Of a DNA stretch of 64,000 bases, positions 25,401 through 37,945 are shown one piece after another. The DNA is taken from assembly GCA_022747635.1 (NCBI GenBank), contig JAKTNV010000005.1, forward strand, positions 45,253,013-45,317,012. The letters are read 5' to 3'. Within the stretch, counting starts at the first letter, position 1. Every line of letters starts with the position of its first letter. The notes below the pieces were generated by a model. It ran no database searches and was not told the DNA's origin. It worked only from the letters and a program-made list of their open reading frames with translations. The translations under genes were made by a program, and so were the position numbers. This DNA is from Hetaerina americana (taxonomy: Eukaryota > Arthropoda > Insecta > Odonata > Calopterygidae).

Positions 25401-28400
25401 TATATCATCCAACTCCTTTTTTTCCATTTAGGTCTCATTTAAAACCATTGATAAATCTTGAAGGCATTTGAAAACTATATACGACGGGCAAATGATTACA
25501 CATTGAAGGAATCTTTTATACCCAGGTTTTCGTCTTCTTTGCGATTATCTGCCTAAATTCAGTCTTTTATCCTCCTGATTCAGTGAACACATATATCACT
25601 GTTTTCCGAGCCAACTTAGAAGTAAGAACTTATTGATAAAACATGAAGACTCGGTAGAAATATTACAAAGCAATTACAATGCAAAGTATCTGTACGACTG
25701 ATTTCAGCCAGTTGACTTTATATTCCTTCTTACCTAATAATTGTGATTCTTATATCTTATATTGCTATTTAATTCAACACCCTGTCGGATTCCATAAAAA
25801 AATCTTTGTAGCCGCAAAAAATCACGGTGAGGGTTTGCTAGGAACTCGCTAATGATGTTACTACATTCCTCGATTACATATTCAAAATGGAGATTTACAA
25901 AGGCAAAGGTCTCCATGACGATAAGATGTCAAAGGTGGTAACTTATAAACTAAAAACTCTCGCCAGATTAGACTAACATACCCTATAAAATATGGCTGGA
26001 ACTTTTTACGATGAACTGTAAAATATATATTGATACCTTATCCACCAATGATGTCCACAACTAGATTTAATATTTCGTGAGTTCCTATAAAAAATATTTG
26101 ATAGTGGGAGGGTCTGGACAGAAGAATTAAAATGCAGTGGTGATCGAAGGTGGGCGCAAAAAGAAGAACAGAAATCCAAAATTAAGAAGAGTAAAAGGAA
26201 GTCACAATAGTCCACCAACTGAGTTGAGAAAGGGATACAAAGAAACAAACGTAATGGAATGTGCAGTGCGAGGATATTATGAATATTATCAGGCAAAAAT
26301 GGGCTAACTATACATGAAGACAAAGATAAAGAATATAACTTGAAGAGGATTTATGAAATTGTTTAAAATTGATAAAGATTGAGAAATCTTATTCCTATTA
26401 ACAAAAATAATATGCTAATATTAGGCTCTTTTTTTAATAGCACCCCTTAAACAGTCACTTTCATCTCTTCCTCTAACTGCTTTTCTCGTTCCATTTTTGA
26501 ACTGCTAATGGAAAACTGGATGTATGTATGATCTATGATAGAGTTCATATGTTTGTTAATTTGTCTGAGTAGCTCGAGCATGAATTATCATCATCTCAAT
26601 GACTGTATCGAAACAGCTACTATTTTTGCAAACTCGACTTTTAGAAAAATCAAAATAAAAAACGCTCGGCAATTAAAAGGATAATTGTAAAGTTAAATTT
26701 TTGACTTTCGTTTCATAATGGTCCACGTAAGCGTTTAGCGTAAATCACAGTGGTATATGTATGAAGTGTCATACTGAAGAGCTTGTTTGCGCATGGGAAG
26801 CAGTGAAAATATGGAGGCGGGAAGGAAGTATGAGAAAACGGGAGAGATCACTATTTACTAGTGAAATTCAGAGTATGTTTGGAGGATGAACTAAGAGATG
26901 AGAAAAGAGGTATGTGCGAGAAGAGAGTGAGTTCAATGTCTACTCTCTTAAACTGTCCTTTATCTAAGGTGGAAAAATTGTTGCGATTTCATGGGCTTTA
27001 GAGATAAGGGTTCATATTTTTCAAGGAAAAAAATCAAAGTTCCCAATTATATTTTATTTGATAGCAAAATGTCGAAACACATGAATATTACAATAAGCAA
27101 GTAAATGGCAAGTTCAAATCAAAAAGGCAAGATCATATAGGAAGGCAACATTCATAGTAAGTGGCAACGTGACGTCGGAGACCTGTAGATGGGATAATTT
27201 GGTTTAGCTGAAATAGCTGGATATTGAACTGAATAAAGGGGAATATAATCTATATGGCGTTAAAAAATAGTTAATTCTAGAGTCGTGTGTTATGTTTTGA
27301 AGTGCTGAATCAGTCGGGGCTTAGAATAAAAGCAGCACCTCGTATTTAGGTGCATTAAAATTCAACCCTCGGCATTAGGCTACTACTAGTAATAATAATA
27401 CAACTTTCATATTTAGGCGGTTTATTCACTAGCTGCGGCTAGAATAAGTTTGTGGAAATGGCTACCAAGTAGCATGCCTTTAACTGATTCAACTCACCTC
27501 GTATTTAGTTATACCGTCCTATATATTAGCTCGCGGACCGATCCTTGGAAAACTCACCTCGTAGCAAGTGGTCCTGATTGTTGTAGGTAAACTTACATCA
27601 GACCAACAATTCTATTATACGGCCTTTAAACTTTGTTCTCTGAGAAAAGAATATTGTCTAATGCCTAGACTCCTTGGCTAGGGATAATCTATCTTAAGTT
27701 TTATATCCCAACGGGACATCCAGATTGCTGATTATAGGATCAAAGGATTAATAAATGAATCGGAGTATATAAATCCAAGAAATTCCTCTGAAATGAGAAT
27801 GCCTTTGAGAATTTCAATGGGAAGAAAAAACATGAAAACAAATTCTCTCAGCGTTATAATTTTTGTTTTTGCGCGCCCGCACGACCGCGTTCTCCTTCTC
27901 TTGCCTCTAATTTTTCGTCAAGAGAGAGTACCTTATCTGCGTTCCTCTCTTCGAACCTGGGTACATACTTCCGTCGAGAATCAAAATCGCGGAATCCCTT
28001 AAATGTGGCGCCTTTCCCTCTTTTCATTCTCAATGGCAGAGACTGCCTACCACAACGGACTGGATGGGACCCTCACGACTGTAATTACGGTCCCGAGTGT
28101 GCGCGGAGAAAGAAGAAACCCACTATGTTCCGTCGTTTGAATTATTCAGCGGCAAGAAGTCAAGATAGAGGAAAGAAAGAGAGACACAGAGAGAGAGGGA
28201 AGCGTGAAGAAATGGAATAAGAGAGAGAAAAAGACTCCGTTTACTCGCTATTATGGTTTGCACTCGTAGCAGTGGGAAGGGATCACCATTTAGGAAAGGA
28301 GGGAGATAAGGCTTTGAAGTCCGCAGACATAAGCGTAGTGCGGAGAGCGGAGTGCGTAGTGTACGGGAAGAAGGGATGCAGGTCATGAGATGATGAAACT

Positions 28401-28916
28401 TAGGACGGAGAACACTTGATGAAGACAACAAGTGATGTAGAGGCCATTACTTCGAGCTTAACTATAGAAAAAGAAGATTTAGTTTTAGAAATTCATAATT
28501 TTTTTGAGAGAGATGAAGGAAGTGATATCTATTTTTTTGTAAACTAATAGAAATTTAGCCGAAAAAACTGGGTTTTTATTAAGGGAGCTTGCCATGTTTA
28601 ATTGTCTCTTCAAAATTATCAGCTCTAAGTAGGAGTATGAGAACGCTGTCTATTGTATTAATCACGCAGACTTTTGTTATTTCCTTCATAAAACTCTGAA
28701 TAACATTCGTTGAACCATTTCATTTGCACGTAAATGATCTAGAGTAAATTGTCCAGGATATACTGTCAGAACGCTAGGTAAAAATTTAGTCATATTTTAC
28801 TTCATAATTCATTATTTTAATAGATATTTTTAAAATTAATATTGCTGTCCATGTAAAAGCACTTCGCAAAATAACCTAAATAGATGAGCGGTATTATGTA
28901 CATAGTACATCTATAT
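25401..28916. other. Unassigned AT-rich DNA
   Basis: No supported gene. A short direct repeat, ACTCACCTCGTA, occurs twice near 27490 and 27550 within an otherwise unremarkable stretch. I attach no function to it. Confidence 0.45.
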
Positions 28917-29040
28917 ACGTTTATATATATACATGTGTTTATATTTACATATATACAAGCACTATATGAATATATATATATATATAATATATATACATAT
29001 ATATATATACACACACAGTGATATTATATATACATCCATA
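28917..29040. repeat. TA/CA-rich simple repeat
   Basis: Mixed TA, TACA and CACA repeats. It sits next to the 3' end of the reverse-oriented RTE-type remnant at 29070. Confidence 0.85.
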
Positions 29041-29069
29041 CACCTATAGTTTATTTTATTATTAGTATT

Positions 29070-29620
29070 CTACCGGTTAAGGAAGATTTTGGATGGACAC
29101 AGCCTTTTCACAGTGGCAACGATACATTTCCTTGTATCTCATGACAAAACACAACCTGACATTCGACAGTACTATCTTAAGCCTCTTCAATTCCTCATAC
29201 TTCCGTTCTTCCTTCATTCCGTTCAACATGTCTACCACATTTCTACCCTTACCCCGCTTCCCTAAAATTTTCCCGTTTCACAGTCTTCAACATCCCTTGG
29301 AAAGTCAAATTGCTTGGCAGCCATCTTTCCTGCCTTTCGATTTCTCTCAACGAACCTCACCTCAGCAGCTGTGGAGCCATTGACCCGGTGGAAGACCCGA
29401 GAAGAATTCACCCAACCTCACCTCCCTCACCATACTTCCTCGTTTGTTGTTGTTTCCGTCTTATTCCCCAATTCCCATCCTTCTCCGCGCCCACATTCTA
29501 AAAGTATCTAATCTACCCCCATCATTTTGCTTCCACGACCATCTTTCCGCGCCGTAGAAAATAACGTTTCATGTAAAAATTTTAACGAGCCTTTTTTCTA
29601 ATCCTTACTCAGCGATTCAA
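29070..29620 (-). pseudogene. RTE-type non-LTR retrotransposon, 3' end remnant 1
   Basis: Minus-strand translation with frameshifts gives the C-terminal reverse-transcriptase region of RTE-like elements. Visible are NVIFYGAERWSWKQND, RLDTFRMWARRRM, then a degraded TNEEV-like segment, LKTVKREN-like and NVVDMLNGMKEERKYEEL blocks, and a terminal segment before the stop. The order of blocks is that of the family (YGxExW, LExFxMWxxRRM, L-T-V, GRGR, LDxLxxxxY). It is 5'-truncated and riddled with stops. It shares the 3' region with the copy at 38242, roughly 65-70% by eye. Confidence 0.7.
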
Positions 29621-32600
29621 TTTCATCAGTTTGCTCCTCATTGTGAAAGCTTCTTTGCCTTACGCATTTGCTTCTTATGCTCCTACTACGTTGACCATTT
29701 TTATCAAAACCCTTCAAAGCTAAGTAAACATTTCCGCCCAATCTAATTTATGAACTCTTAACTTAATATTTAACTAATCTTTCCTCTTTCTGTAGAACCA
29801 TTTTATCTCTGTTTTCTTACATTGATCATCATATCATACCTATTGCAATGATTCTCCAACGCTAATATTAGGATGGTATAACAAAATTCGGTGTGGGTTG
29901 AATCAATTAAAGACATGCTGCTAAGTAGCCATTCCTACTCAGCAATGTTTTCGACTCATTGATTGACTGGTTAAACCAAGGCTTGATCATCCGAAAACCT
30001 GATTAATTTAATTAGTTCTCCACGTGCCGTCATTTCTTATCTATATTATTCAGTGTAAATACTAAATAACTTTTTTATGAGTTGTCACATACAGAGATTT
30101 GTATTTGCAGACCATATTCGAAAGATAGCTGGATATTGTATTTGACTTTGTGCATCGTTAAAGTGTTTTAGAATTTCGTTTGAGTAACTTTAATGGAAAA
30201 TTACTATCAATCACTTAACATCAATGTGTCAATGAAACAGAAAAGATTATACGTATTCTTTGAATATTTCAAGCTATAAGATATATAGTATTCTTACCAA
30301 AACTAACCGTCTTTATGATTACTTCGGCGATAATGATGATTTCAATATTTAAAAAACTTATGTTAAGAAAATGGATACATTTAAAAAAATATCTTTTGTA
30401 ACTGCTAATAATAATTATGAGTATACATTGAAGTGCTAAAGTTTGTTGTGATGACAAGGAGAGGAATCCTTCTAGCAATATAAGATCAGGTCACATCCGA
30501 ATGTTACTCTAACCTACTTCTAACTTAAAGAGAGTTATCTGGATTCTAGACTGTATCGTTTGAAAATACATGAAATTTAAAATAAATAGAATTTAGACTT
30601 TAGTGATAGGTTTTCGCACTCGTTTTTTACTCGAGTAATTGGAAATAACAATAATAAAAGTTCGATACTACAATTTTGGAGAAGACGGTATCATAGTTAA
30701 CGGCCATTAATGAACACACCATAGCAACTACAAGTATAACTTAAGTCTGGTATACTGACTTCCACTTCCACATGCCTATATCGAGGATTCTGAGCAAGGT
30801 CAGAAATACTACAATGTCGTACAATGATGTTGAAGATTTCACAACTCTCAATTTTTTACATGCATATTCCACCGTAGGACGAATAAAATGGAAATATTAC
30901 ATATATTTTAAATTTAAAAAATACGATTATTTAACCCATCCTGCTTTTAGAAATATTGTGTTCTTTTCGAATGTATTTATAGCCTACTTGCCGTCCGCTA
31001 TGGTGAGCAATCTATGTGAAAATTCTAAGAAATACACTCTTCTCTCTGCTACCTCTGAGTTCATGAATTTTTCATTTTGGCATTCTGAGCTATTCCCTGG
31101 TCTATATATTTTCTGTAATTTAACAGATGTGAGAAATCATCGCCACAGTTCGCGAATGAAAAGAGAAGCACCCGCCAGTGTGGAATAACTCCCGCCACCA
31201 TTCTTCCTTCTTCACAACTCCCGAGTTTCGTCCCGAGATGCCGTATGCATCACTCAGAATCTCTGAGATTGCAGTCTTCGCGCTCTCAACTCCGGAGAGA
31301 ATTCTCTTGCCTCTCTTCCCGGAGCATCCGCCAATCTCCCACACTCCCGAGATTCACGGAAACAATTTTCTCTCTCGTCCAATTCCCGCATTCCTCTTAC
31401 GGAGCGCAATAGTTTTACATGTCCCCCTTGACTCGTGCGCGTAGGGTTGGTTTAAGTGCTTCAACATAAGTTCCGGACGGCTAGATTGCTTACGTACTGA
31501 GGGTTTGAGGAGAAAGGAATTTTCGTGCAATCTCCCTCTCGTTATGTTTAGGATGGAAAAGAAAAGTGGAAAGAATTTGTGTGTTCTACTATCGCCAGAT
31601 GGGCTTAACCGTTGGAATTCTAGTGGCGCCCTCGAAAATGACCCTCCTGCCACACTTTCCTCCTATCACCGTAGCTGGAAAGATAACTTCTGGGTCGAAG
31701 TGCTCCTGAAACGAGAGAAGGCCTAGGAGGAAGACTAGGGCAAAGGGAGAGAGTCATGGATTAGATGGCTCCTATACCTGCCTGTCCCTTTTGAAATATT
31801 GGATCCGCCACCTGAGATGCAACATCGGTTGGCGGGTACCGGTATTTCACGGCGCACAGATGTAGTCGACTTTTTACCCGCGGTCGCTTCATGTCAAAAG
31901 AGGTTTTTTATATTTATTTACTTTGCTGTCCATGTAGGGGAAAAAATAGAGCAAATCTAAATTGAATATTCAAGTACACGCTGTCGCAAAAAAAATATTC
32001 TTGTTTTGAGTTATTTTCTCAGTTTAAAGAGAGAGCTAATTTAATAGATATCAGTCCTTTTAGACGAACGGTTTTCGATTCTATCACAAATTATAAGGTT
32101 CATTCTTTGCTCTGAATATTTGAACTGATACCTAATTGTTAGTTCTTCGAAGATGGCATTAGACTCACCACGGTATCATATGCTGTTTGTAAGCTCCTAG
32201 CAGTGTTTTCTTTCCTTCAAAATTAAATATATGCTATAATCTGATGAAATATCTGGGAAAAGCCTTTCAAAAGAGAAATTAATTGTTTTTTTTTATTTGC
32301 TTTGAAAACTCTTTCCCGCGATTATCGCAGTCATTCCCATCTGGATGACATAAAGATTAATGACGTGGAGCCAAAGAGTCAACGCTTTTAAGTGCCGCAC
32401 GCGGGAATGTCGAGCAGACAGCAGGGTGAAAAAGATCGAGGGTGGGTCAGAAAAAGGAAAGATGCGAATGTCTTGAAACCTATATCCCCCGTTTGGATCC
32501 ATTTGGCGCTACGGAAAGAAATTGGGTTTCCCGAAGAATGCCACCAAATGGAAAATGAACCTAAAGGGCTTTTACGCGGAACCACTTTACGCTAGGAAAA

Positions 32601-32968
32601 CCCTTCGCGTCCGCACACTCACCACACACACCCACACACACACACTCACAAATACACACGGGCTCATACTACACGTAGACAGTCGCCCGAGCAAACATGC
32701 GAGAAGGGACGTGGAAGAAAAGGACGGGGAAACTTCGGTGTCGGCTAATCCCGTTATTACTCGCACATGGAACGTGGAAGATCAATGAAGGTCGGAGAGG
32801 CCAGTCAAAAGGTTGAAAGGAACGATACAGTTGAAGCGATGTGAAAGGGAGGTCATTTGCCGGAGGGAAGGGGGGTCGCATGACATCCTACGGATCTTCG
32901 TCGAAGCAGTCAATCTAAAGTGAAGTGAGAAGGCCTGGCCTAGGGCTATGGTGAGGGTTCGATGAGAA
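29621..32968. other. Unassigned DNA
   Basis: No supported gene. 31140-31450 is GC-richer with overlapping frames on both strands and no domain. The CA tract at 32619 is listed separately. Confidence 0.45.
32619..32660. repeat. (CA)n microsatellite
   Basis: An interrupted CA/CT repeat of about 40 bp. Confidence 0.85.
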
Positions 32969-33140
32969 GATAGATAGATAGAGATATTTATTTGGGCAAA
33001 ATAGAGACCAAATGGTACCTTCTTGCATTTAATCCATCGTCGTATACATTCTATATTAGGCATATAATTTATAATTACATGCATTCATACACATAAATAC
33101 ATATATAGATAGATAGACATACATTATGCACAGATTTGTA
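32969..33140 (+). repeat. Dispersed repeat, copy A, left part
   Basis: Starts with GATA repeats, then TTTATTTGGGCAAAAT, GAGACCAAATGGTACC and further blocks up to CAGATTTGTACATCGAAAA. The same order occurs at 56433-56640 (copy B). After this point copy A is interrupted by TA repeats, a mariner and a palindrome, and resumes near 34400. Confidence 0.75.
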
Positions 33141-33145
33141 CATCG

Positions 33146-33153
<8 letters not shown>

Positions 33154-33230
<77 letters not shown>
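33154..33230. repeat. (TA)n microsatellite
   Basis: A TA run that abuts the left end of the mariner at 33235. Confidence 0.95.
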
Positions 33231-33234
<4 letters not shown>

Positions 33235-33236
<2 letters not shown>

Positions 33237-33986
33237 AGGGTCATCCGGAAAGTAGTACCCGTTCGTGAAATAAAAAGACAAAAGTAAATATTAACAAACA
33301 TAAAAAATTTTATTTGAAAGAGGATACTTTAAACTACTTCTCAACATAATCTCCAAGCAAATTAAGGCATTTGTCATAACGTGTGACAAGTTTCTGTATT
33401 CCTGCTGCATAGTCCTTCGCCGCCAGCTCATTGAGATACGCGAGGGACCCATCTTGCACAAATTTTTGCATAATGCAGATGGTGTTTAACAATTTCATGA
33501 ACAATTGTTCGAGAAACATTGGGAAAATGCTCACAGATGTCATCAATTGTGACGCGCCGATCGTTCCTCACGAATTCGTCAACTGAGCTCACCAGTTGGT
33601 CTGTAATGACAGACGGTCTCCCCGAACGCTCATCGTCGTGTGTGTTCCCCCTCCCCATGTTGAAGTTGCGACACCACCGCCGAACAGACGACTCGTCCAT
33701 TACATTGTCTCCATACACCTCCTTTAATTGGCGATGAATATCACATGGGCGAACGTTTCTTGCATTGAGGAATTTAATCACTGCCCTCACTTCACAACTG
33801 GCGGCGTTCTCAATTTTTTAAACATTGTAAACAATCACAGAAACAACACAGGCAATGCTAGCGTCACGCAACTTGGCTCAGAGAAGGCAGACAAGCCACT
33901 GAAGCTATCTGACCTCGTCCAGCGGCTACTCGCGTCGTCAGCACTTCATGCGGCACGAACGGGTACTACTTTCCGGATGACCCTCG
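33235..33986 (-). mobile_element. mariner element, second family, internally deleted
   Basis: Inverted ends of about 32 bp start CGAGGGTCATCCGGAAAGTA and pair almost perfectly. TA follows the right end (33987-33988); the left side reads CA, probably a mutated TA. It is 752 bp long, against about 1.3 kb for a full element. It sits in the TA-rich middle of dispersed repeat A and so inserted after that repeat. Confidence 0.9.
33334..33790 (-). pseudogene. mariner-type transposase, catalytic core deleted
   Basis: The frame opens at 33790 with VIKFLNARNVRPCDIHRQL (first helix-turn-helix), then VRRWCRNFNMGRGNTHDDE, then RSGRPSVITDQLV and the second helix-turn-helix block ending YAKICARWVPRV. At that point it jumps to the C-terminal tail, which continues in another frame (DYAAGIQKLVTRYDKCLNLL) to a stop at 33334. 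About 150 residues with the catalytic aspartates are missing. The N-terminal half is clean and may still bind its own ends. Confidence 0.85.
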
Positions 33987-34016
33987 TATGTATATATATA
34001 TACACATATATATATA

Positions 34017-34166
34017 CATAAAGGACGAACACAATAGAGGTGGGGAAGGCGGAATCGAACGGATCACAAGAGTAAAAATATTTTCTTGACCGGGACCGGG
34101 AAATATTTTTATCTTGTGATCCGTTCGATTCTGCCTTCCCCACCTCTACTGTGTTCGTCCTTTATG
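34017..34166. repeat. 150-bp near-perfect palindrome
   Basis: The arms are 34017-34083 and 34101-34166, with a loop of about 17 nt containing CCGGGACCGGG. Mismatches are few (for example GGCGGAATCG against CGATTCTGCC). The outer ends are CATAAAGGACGAACAC and its complement. TA or TA/CA repeats lie on both sides. The layout resembles the PLE-derived hairpins at 6901 and 12038, but I could not find a CUGANGA box, so its assignment to PLEs is only a suggestion. Confidence 0.75.
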
Positions 34167-34246
34167 TGTGTTCCTATCCCTTTTCCTTATATCTGTTTCT
34201 GAATATATGAGTATTTATTCGCCGTTTGGCGGGATTTGGTGTTTGA

Positions 34247-34248
<2 letters not shown>

Positions 34249-34322
<74 letters not shown>
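34249..34322. repeat. (TA)n microsatellite
   Basis: A TA run of about 74 bp downstream of the palindrome. Confidence 0.95.
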
Positions 34323-34324
<2 letters not shown>

Positions 34325-34399
34325 TTGTATAATATATATACATATATATACATATAATATTTTTTTAATAAAAATATACTATATATAATACATACAAAT

Positions 34400-34470
34400 A
34401 AAATTAAGTTTGCACTTAGCACACACATACTCAAAGTAAATGGCAGTGAGGAAAGAGATAAATAAAATGG
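34400..34470 (+). repeat. Dispersed repeat, copy A, right part
   Basis: The segment AAATTAAGTTTGC, then CACATACTCAAAGTAAATGG and CAGTGAGG matches the right part of copy B just before the LTR element (ATACTCAAATTAAATGACAG, 56874 onward). It marks the right flank of the repeat whose left part is at 32969. Confidence 0.6.
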
Positions 34471-36075
34471 GGAAATTCTTAGCAAAGAATGAGGTTTTTG
34501 AAGTAGCTTGGGGGAGCTGGCTCACCTAGTAAAAACCCACGCAGAAAAACACCCTCGAAGAGAAGAGGGGTGTGAAAAACCTGCGAAAACCCTATGAATT
34601 AGAAGGAAGGGACATGCTTGGGAATGGGATGAGGCAGGCGAAATGGGTTAATGTTAAGATCCGTCCAGGAGCGGAATGAAAGTGGAGGTAAGCCGTGAGA
34701 AAGAGAGCCATACTCACGAGAGAAAGGTGAGAGAAAGATAAGTATGCAATGATATGGGTGAAGAGGGAGAGGCTGAAAAAAAAGTTGGCGGTATCATTTT
34801 GTCATTGCTTCGGAGGCATAGAGGAGAGAAAGCTTTAGGTTTTTCAGCCGTTGTTCAATGTTCGAATGCACTGTCAGGCAGGGATATTATGATATTAATT
34901 AGAAATTATGAGAGAGGGAGACGGTGCATTTTAATGTTTAAAATGAGTGCAGTGACGAATTCCTCATTTGGATAATAAATATATTGTTGTATATTTAGAA
35001 TAATAAGTCCATTATTTTATGATGAAATAAAAACAAATGCGCACCTTATTTACATGGGTAGTCGTCTAGTAGTTACATTTGACATTGCAAAAATTGTTAG
35101 TCTAAAGAGAAATAATGGGTAACTTTAAATTGAGACTAATTTTGGTTTTCGATACCAATAATTTTTCAGGGTACGTATCGACGTGAGTCATAAAATTCCA
35201 TAGAAATATTACAAAATACCCTCAAAATTGAATAGTTCATAAGAATAGCTTGTGTGTTTTAGGGACTAAAAGTATAATGGAGTTAGAAAATCGAAACTTT
35301 TTTGTTGGTTGTTGAGAAGTAGTTAGCTATTTGAAGAGGGATAAAAATGTTGTTCGAGTAAATTTATTTAATGTAAATAAAAAGGTCAAAGAACAGTAAA
35401 CGCATTGCGGCAACACAATAGTACTCTTTATGTATTTTAAAACGTAATTCAACAAATTAAATATATTCAATTTGATAAATTTTCATGGCTCAGAATGCAT
35501 AGCATTGAAAATGATCAAACCTAATATAACTAATCAAACATGTTCCCTAAAAAACTAATGGTATAAATTTAATTATATGTACATATGTGTGCTGATTTAT
35601 CATTTGGATTCAGTGCCCAATCTTTAAAGTCTTCTTCTAACCCAATACCTTTCTCTAACACTTCTCTAGCCAGTAGCATTTAATTAAAATATTAATATTT
35701 ATCTAGAAAATCTTCCAGTTACTGCCATTAAAATTTTAAAATCGTCTACACTCACTTAGCCAATCCATTAATACTGTAATACTTCTTGATCTCTTTGTGT
35801 TATAAAATCAGGCGTCCTGGAGGGGAATATTTAACTCAGAAAGGATTTATCCCTTTGGTAAATATTATCATGAAAACTAAGGTTCTTACAACGCATTATT
35901 GGATTTTTTACGTATGAAATGTGAATTGCACAATACCTTACGCAAGAGTAATTAAAAAGAGTGTCATTGTTTTATAACGTGGATTCGATATTACTATTTT
36001 ATTTTTACCGAATACCAAAGAAACTGCGGGAGATGTCGTAACAGTAACTTTTAACGGAGTCATCCGCTAATGTGC
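34471..36075. other. Unassigned DNA, purine-rich at first
   Basis: 34500-34960 is purine-rich and GC-richer; the rest is AT-rich. No gene is supported. A dispersed repeat at 34874 is listed separately. Confidence 0.4.
34874..34972 (+). repeat. Dispersed repeat pair, copy 1
   Basis: Contains GGCAGGGATATTATGATATT, AATTAGAAATTATGA, TTTAAAATGAGTGCAGT and GACGAATTCC in that order. The same blocks in the same order occur at 37856-37945. Type unknown. Confidence 0.6.
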
Positions 36076-36174
36076 ATTTCAATGCAACAATTTCAGAGTG
36101 TAAAAATCATCGCCTTGACTGGGATCCCAGACAATGCGAATGATTTTTACACTCTGAAATTGTTGCATTGAAAT
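36076..36174. repeat. 99-bp near-perfect palindrome centred on GGATCC
   Basis: Outer arms 36076-36109 and 36141-36174 pair without a mismatch. The interior (TCGCCTTG ... CAATGCGA) pairs around CTGGGATCCCAG with two mismatches and one extra base. There is no loop and no obvious target duplication. It has no sequence in common with the PLE-type hairpins. Confidence 0.85.
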
Positions 36175-37855
36175 TTTACCAAATAGTTCAATATATCACC
36201 TGGAAGCATTTATCTTTTTGTAGTTCCATGTACATTAAATAAATTAATACATTTTTCAGTATATTTAAAAGGTTGGTAATCGTATTAAAATGAAGAGCTG
36301 GGCACAACGAGCGATCGCAGCCCAAAAATTCGTTTTTAAACATATCAATATAGGAATGAAATAAAATAGTTTTGGCGTTTTCATTTTCCTGATATAGAAT
36401 GATATTTACGTATAAGCATACAGAAATCTCGTATTTCAAAATTAAGCAACACTAAACAACCTTCTTCTTCTTTTGTTCTCTTTCAGATATTGTTTATTGT
36501 ACTTAAACCAAATAACCAAGGCAATCTAAAATATAGAAATAATGTGATACAAGTAATACTAAATTATTTATTTCCTCGATAATCGCGTCATTTAGTTAGT
36601 AAAAGAACTTTATTTTATATCGTATATATCCTTTGTTTCCCACTCACCGATAGTAAATCAGAGTTTGAGTGGTCGCCTTATGAAGAAATTGTGTTTTGTA
36701 AAAATAACCTGAGTATTATAAGATGCATACCATGGGTGTGTTTTTTATGAATACAGTATTTATCAGGTAAACAACTGACGCTGAGGTATAAGATATGGCC
36801 AACAAACATTTCATGAGCCGGTTAAAGGCGACAAATTGGTCACTCCTGACCTATCAACTCGCTTGTTGCTTGAACTTTTTTACCCTCTATTTCATGAGAA
36901 GTAATTATAAACCTGAAATCGTGAGATCATCAAAAATCAATGAACGATCCTCTTTATCAAATGGCCACGTGAGAGATTACTTCCATTGTCTTTCGTTATT
37001 TCCGGTCCGCGCTAGAGAAATATTACCTGCTGCTTCAAAATTTATCTGAAAAAAAAGATAACTCGATAAAATGTGTGCTAGTCTTTTTCTTTTCGTCTCG
37101 GTAATTTTTTTGCGAAATACCCCACAAGTGTGTTCCAAAATTAAGAGTAATATTGTCATCTGATGGCTGATGGGAAGTTTTTTCATCTGACTTTGTCCGC
37201 TTTCCAATTTGTCTCTCATTTAAAAAATGAAATGGAAGCCATGTTCATACAAACTCATCGACAAATCCGTGCTGCTCTTTTTCTCCCCGCGGTATCCGCG
37301 AGTCTACGAGTGTTGGCCGAGAAATTCCTTTGCTAGGCTTCTCTTATTTTATCCTCTCTCCTTCCGCGCTCCACAAGTCTCTCAGAGAGAGACTTGTGGA
37401 CTCTTCTGGTAGAGAGAAAGTAGGAGAAGTAGGACGGCAGATGACGCGGAGGCCGTGAGGTGGGAGGTGATTGAGAGGGGTGGTGGATGAGATGTTTCGG
37501 GATGGGAGATGAATGGTTGAGGCATTGGTCTTGGGTTAGGTTGGGCGAAGTCAAGGCTATCGGAGGTATCCGCGGCCTTTGCGGTCCTTGTGGGGATCCC
37601 AAGATGACGGACATGGAGCAGTCAAATGCGACCTCCTGTTGGTTTAAATCAATGTTAGGGGATTAGGAGGAATGGTGAGAAGAGCATACATCCAAGATAT
37701 TGGTGAGGGATACCTGTCATTGTGGATGGAGAGGGGTAGATTGTCCGGGACGAACTGTTTAAAGTCCCAAGGCAGGGAAGTGAGCCAGCGAGAATTACTG
37801 TGATAACCTCCTCCATTTCACTTCAATTTCATCGCCTTAGGGAGAGCACTTAGTA
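36175..37855. other. Unassigned DNA with a short hairpin
   Basis: No gene is supported. 37370-37400 forms a 14-bp stem (TCCACAAGTCTCTC and its complement). 37400-37800 is GC-richer with a Pro/Ser-rich minus-strand frame of no recognisable family. Confidence 0.4.
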
Positions 37856-37945
37856 ATGGCAGGTATGATATCAATTAGAAATTATGAAAGCGGAATACTT
37901 TTTAGGTTTTAAATGAGTATAGTCAAATAAGACGAATTCCAGGAA
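37856..37945 (+). repeat. Dispersed repeat pair, copy 2
   Basis: GGCAGGTATGATATCAATTA, AGAAATTATGAAAG, GTTTTAAATGAGTATAGT and GACGAATTCC match the blocks at 34874-34972, with small insertions and deletions. Confidence 0.6.

Noticed and set aside
30772..31188. 138-codon plus-strand frame
   Set aside because: Length is unusual for AT-rich DNA, but I recognise no domain and see no supporting context. A chance frame cannot be excluded.
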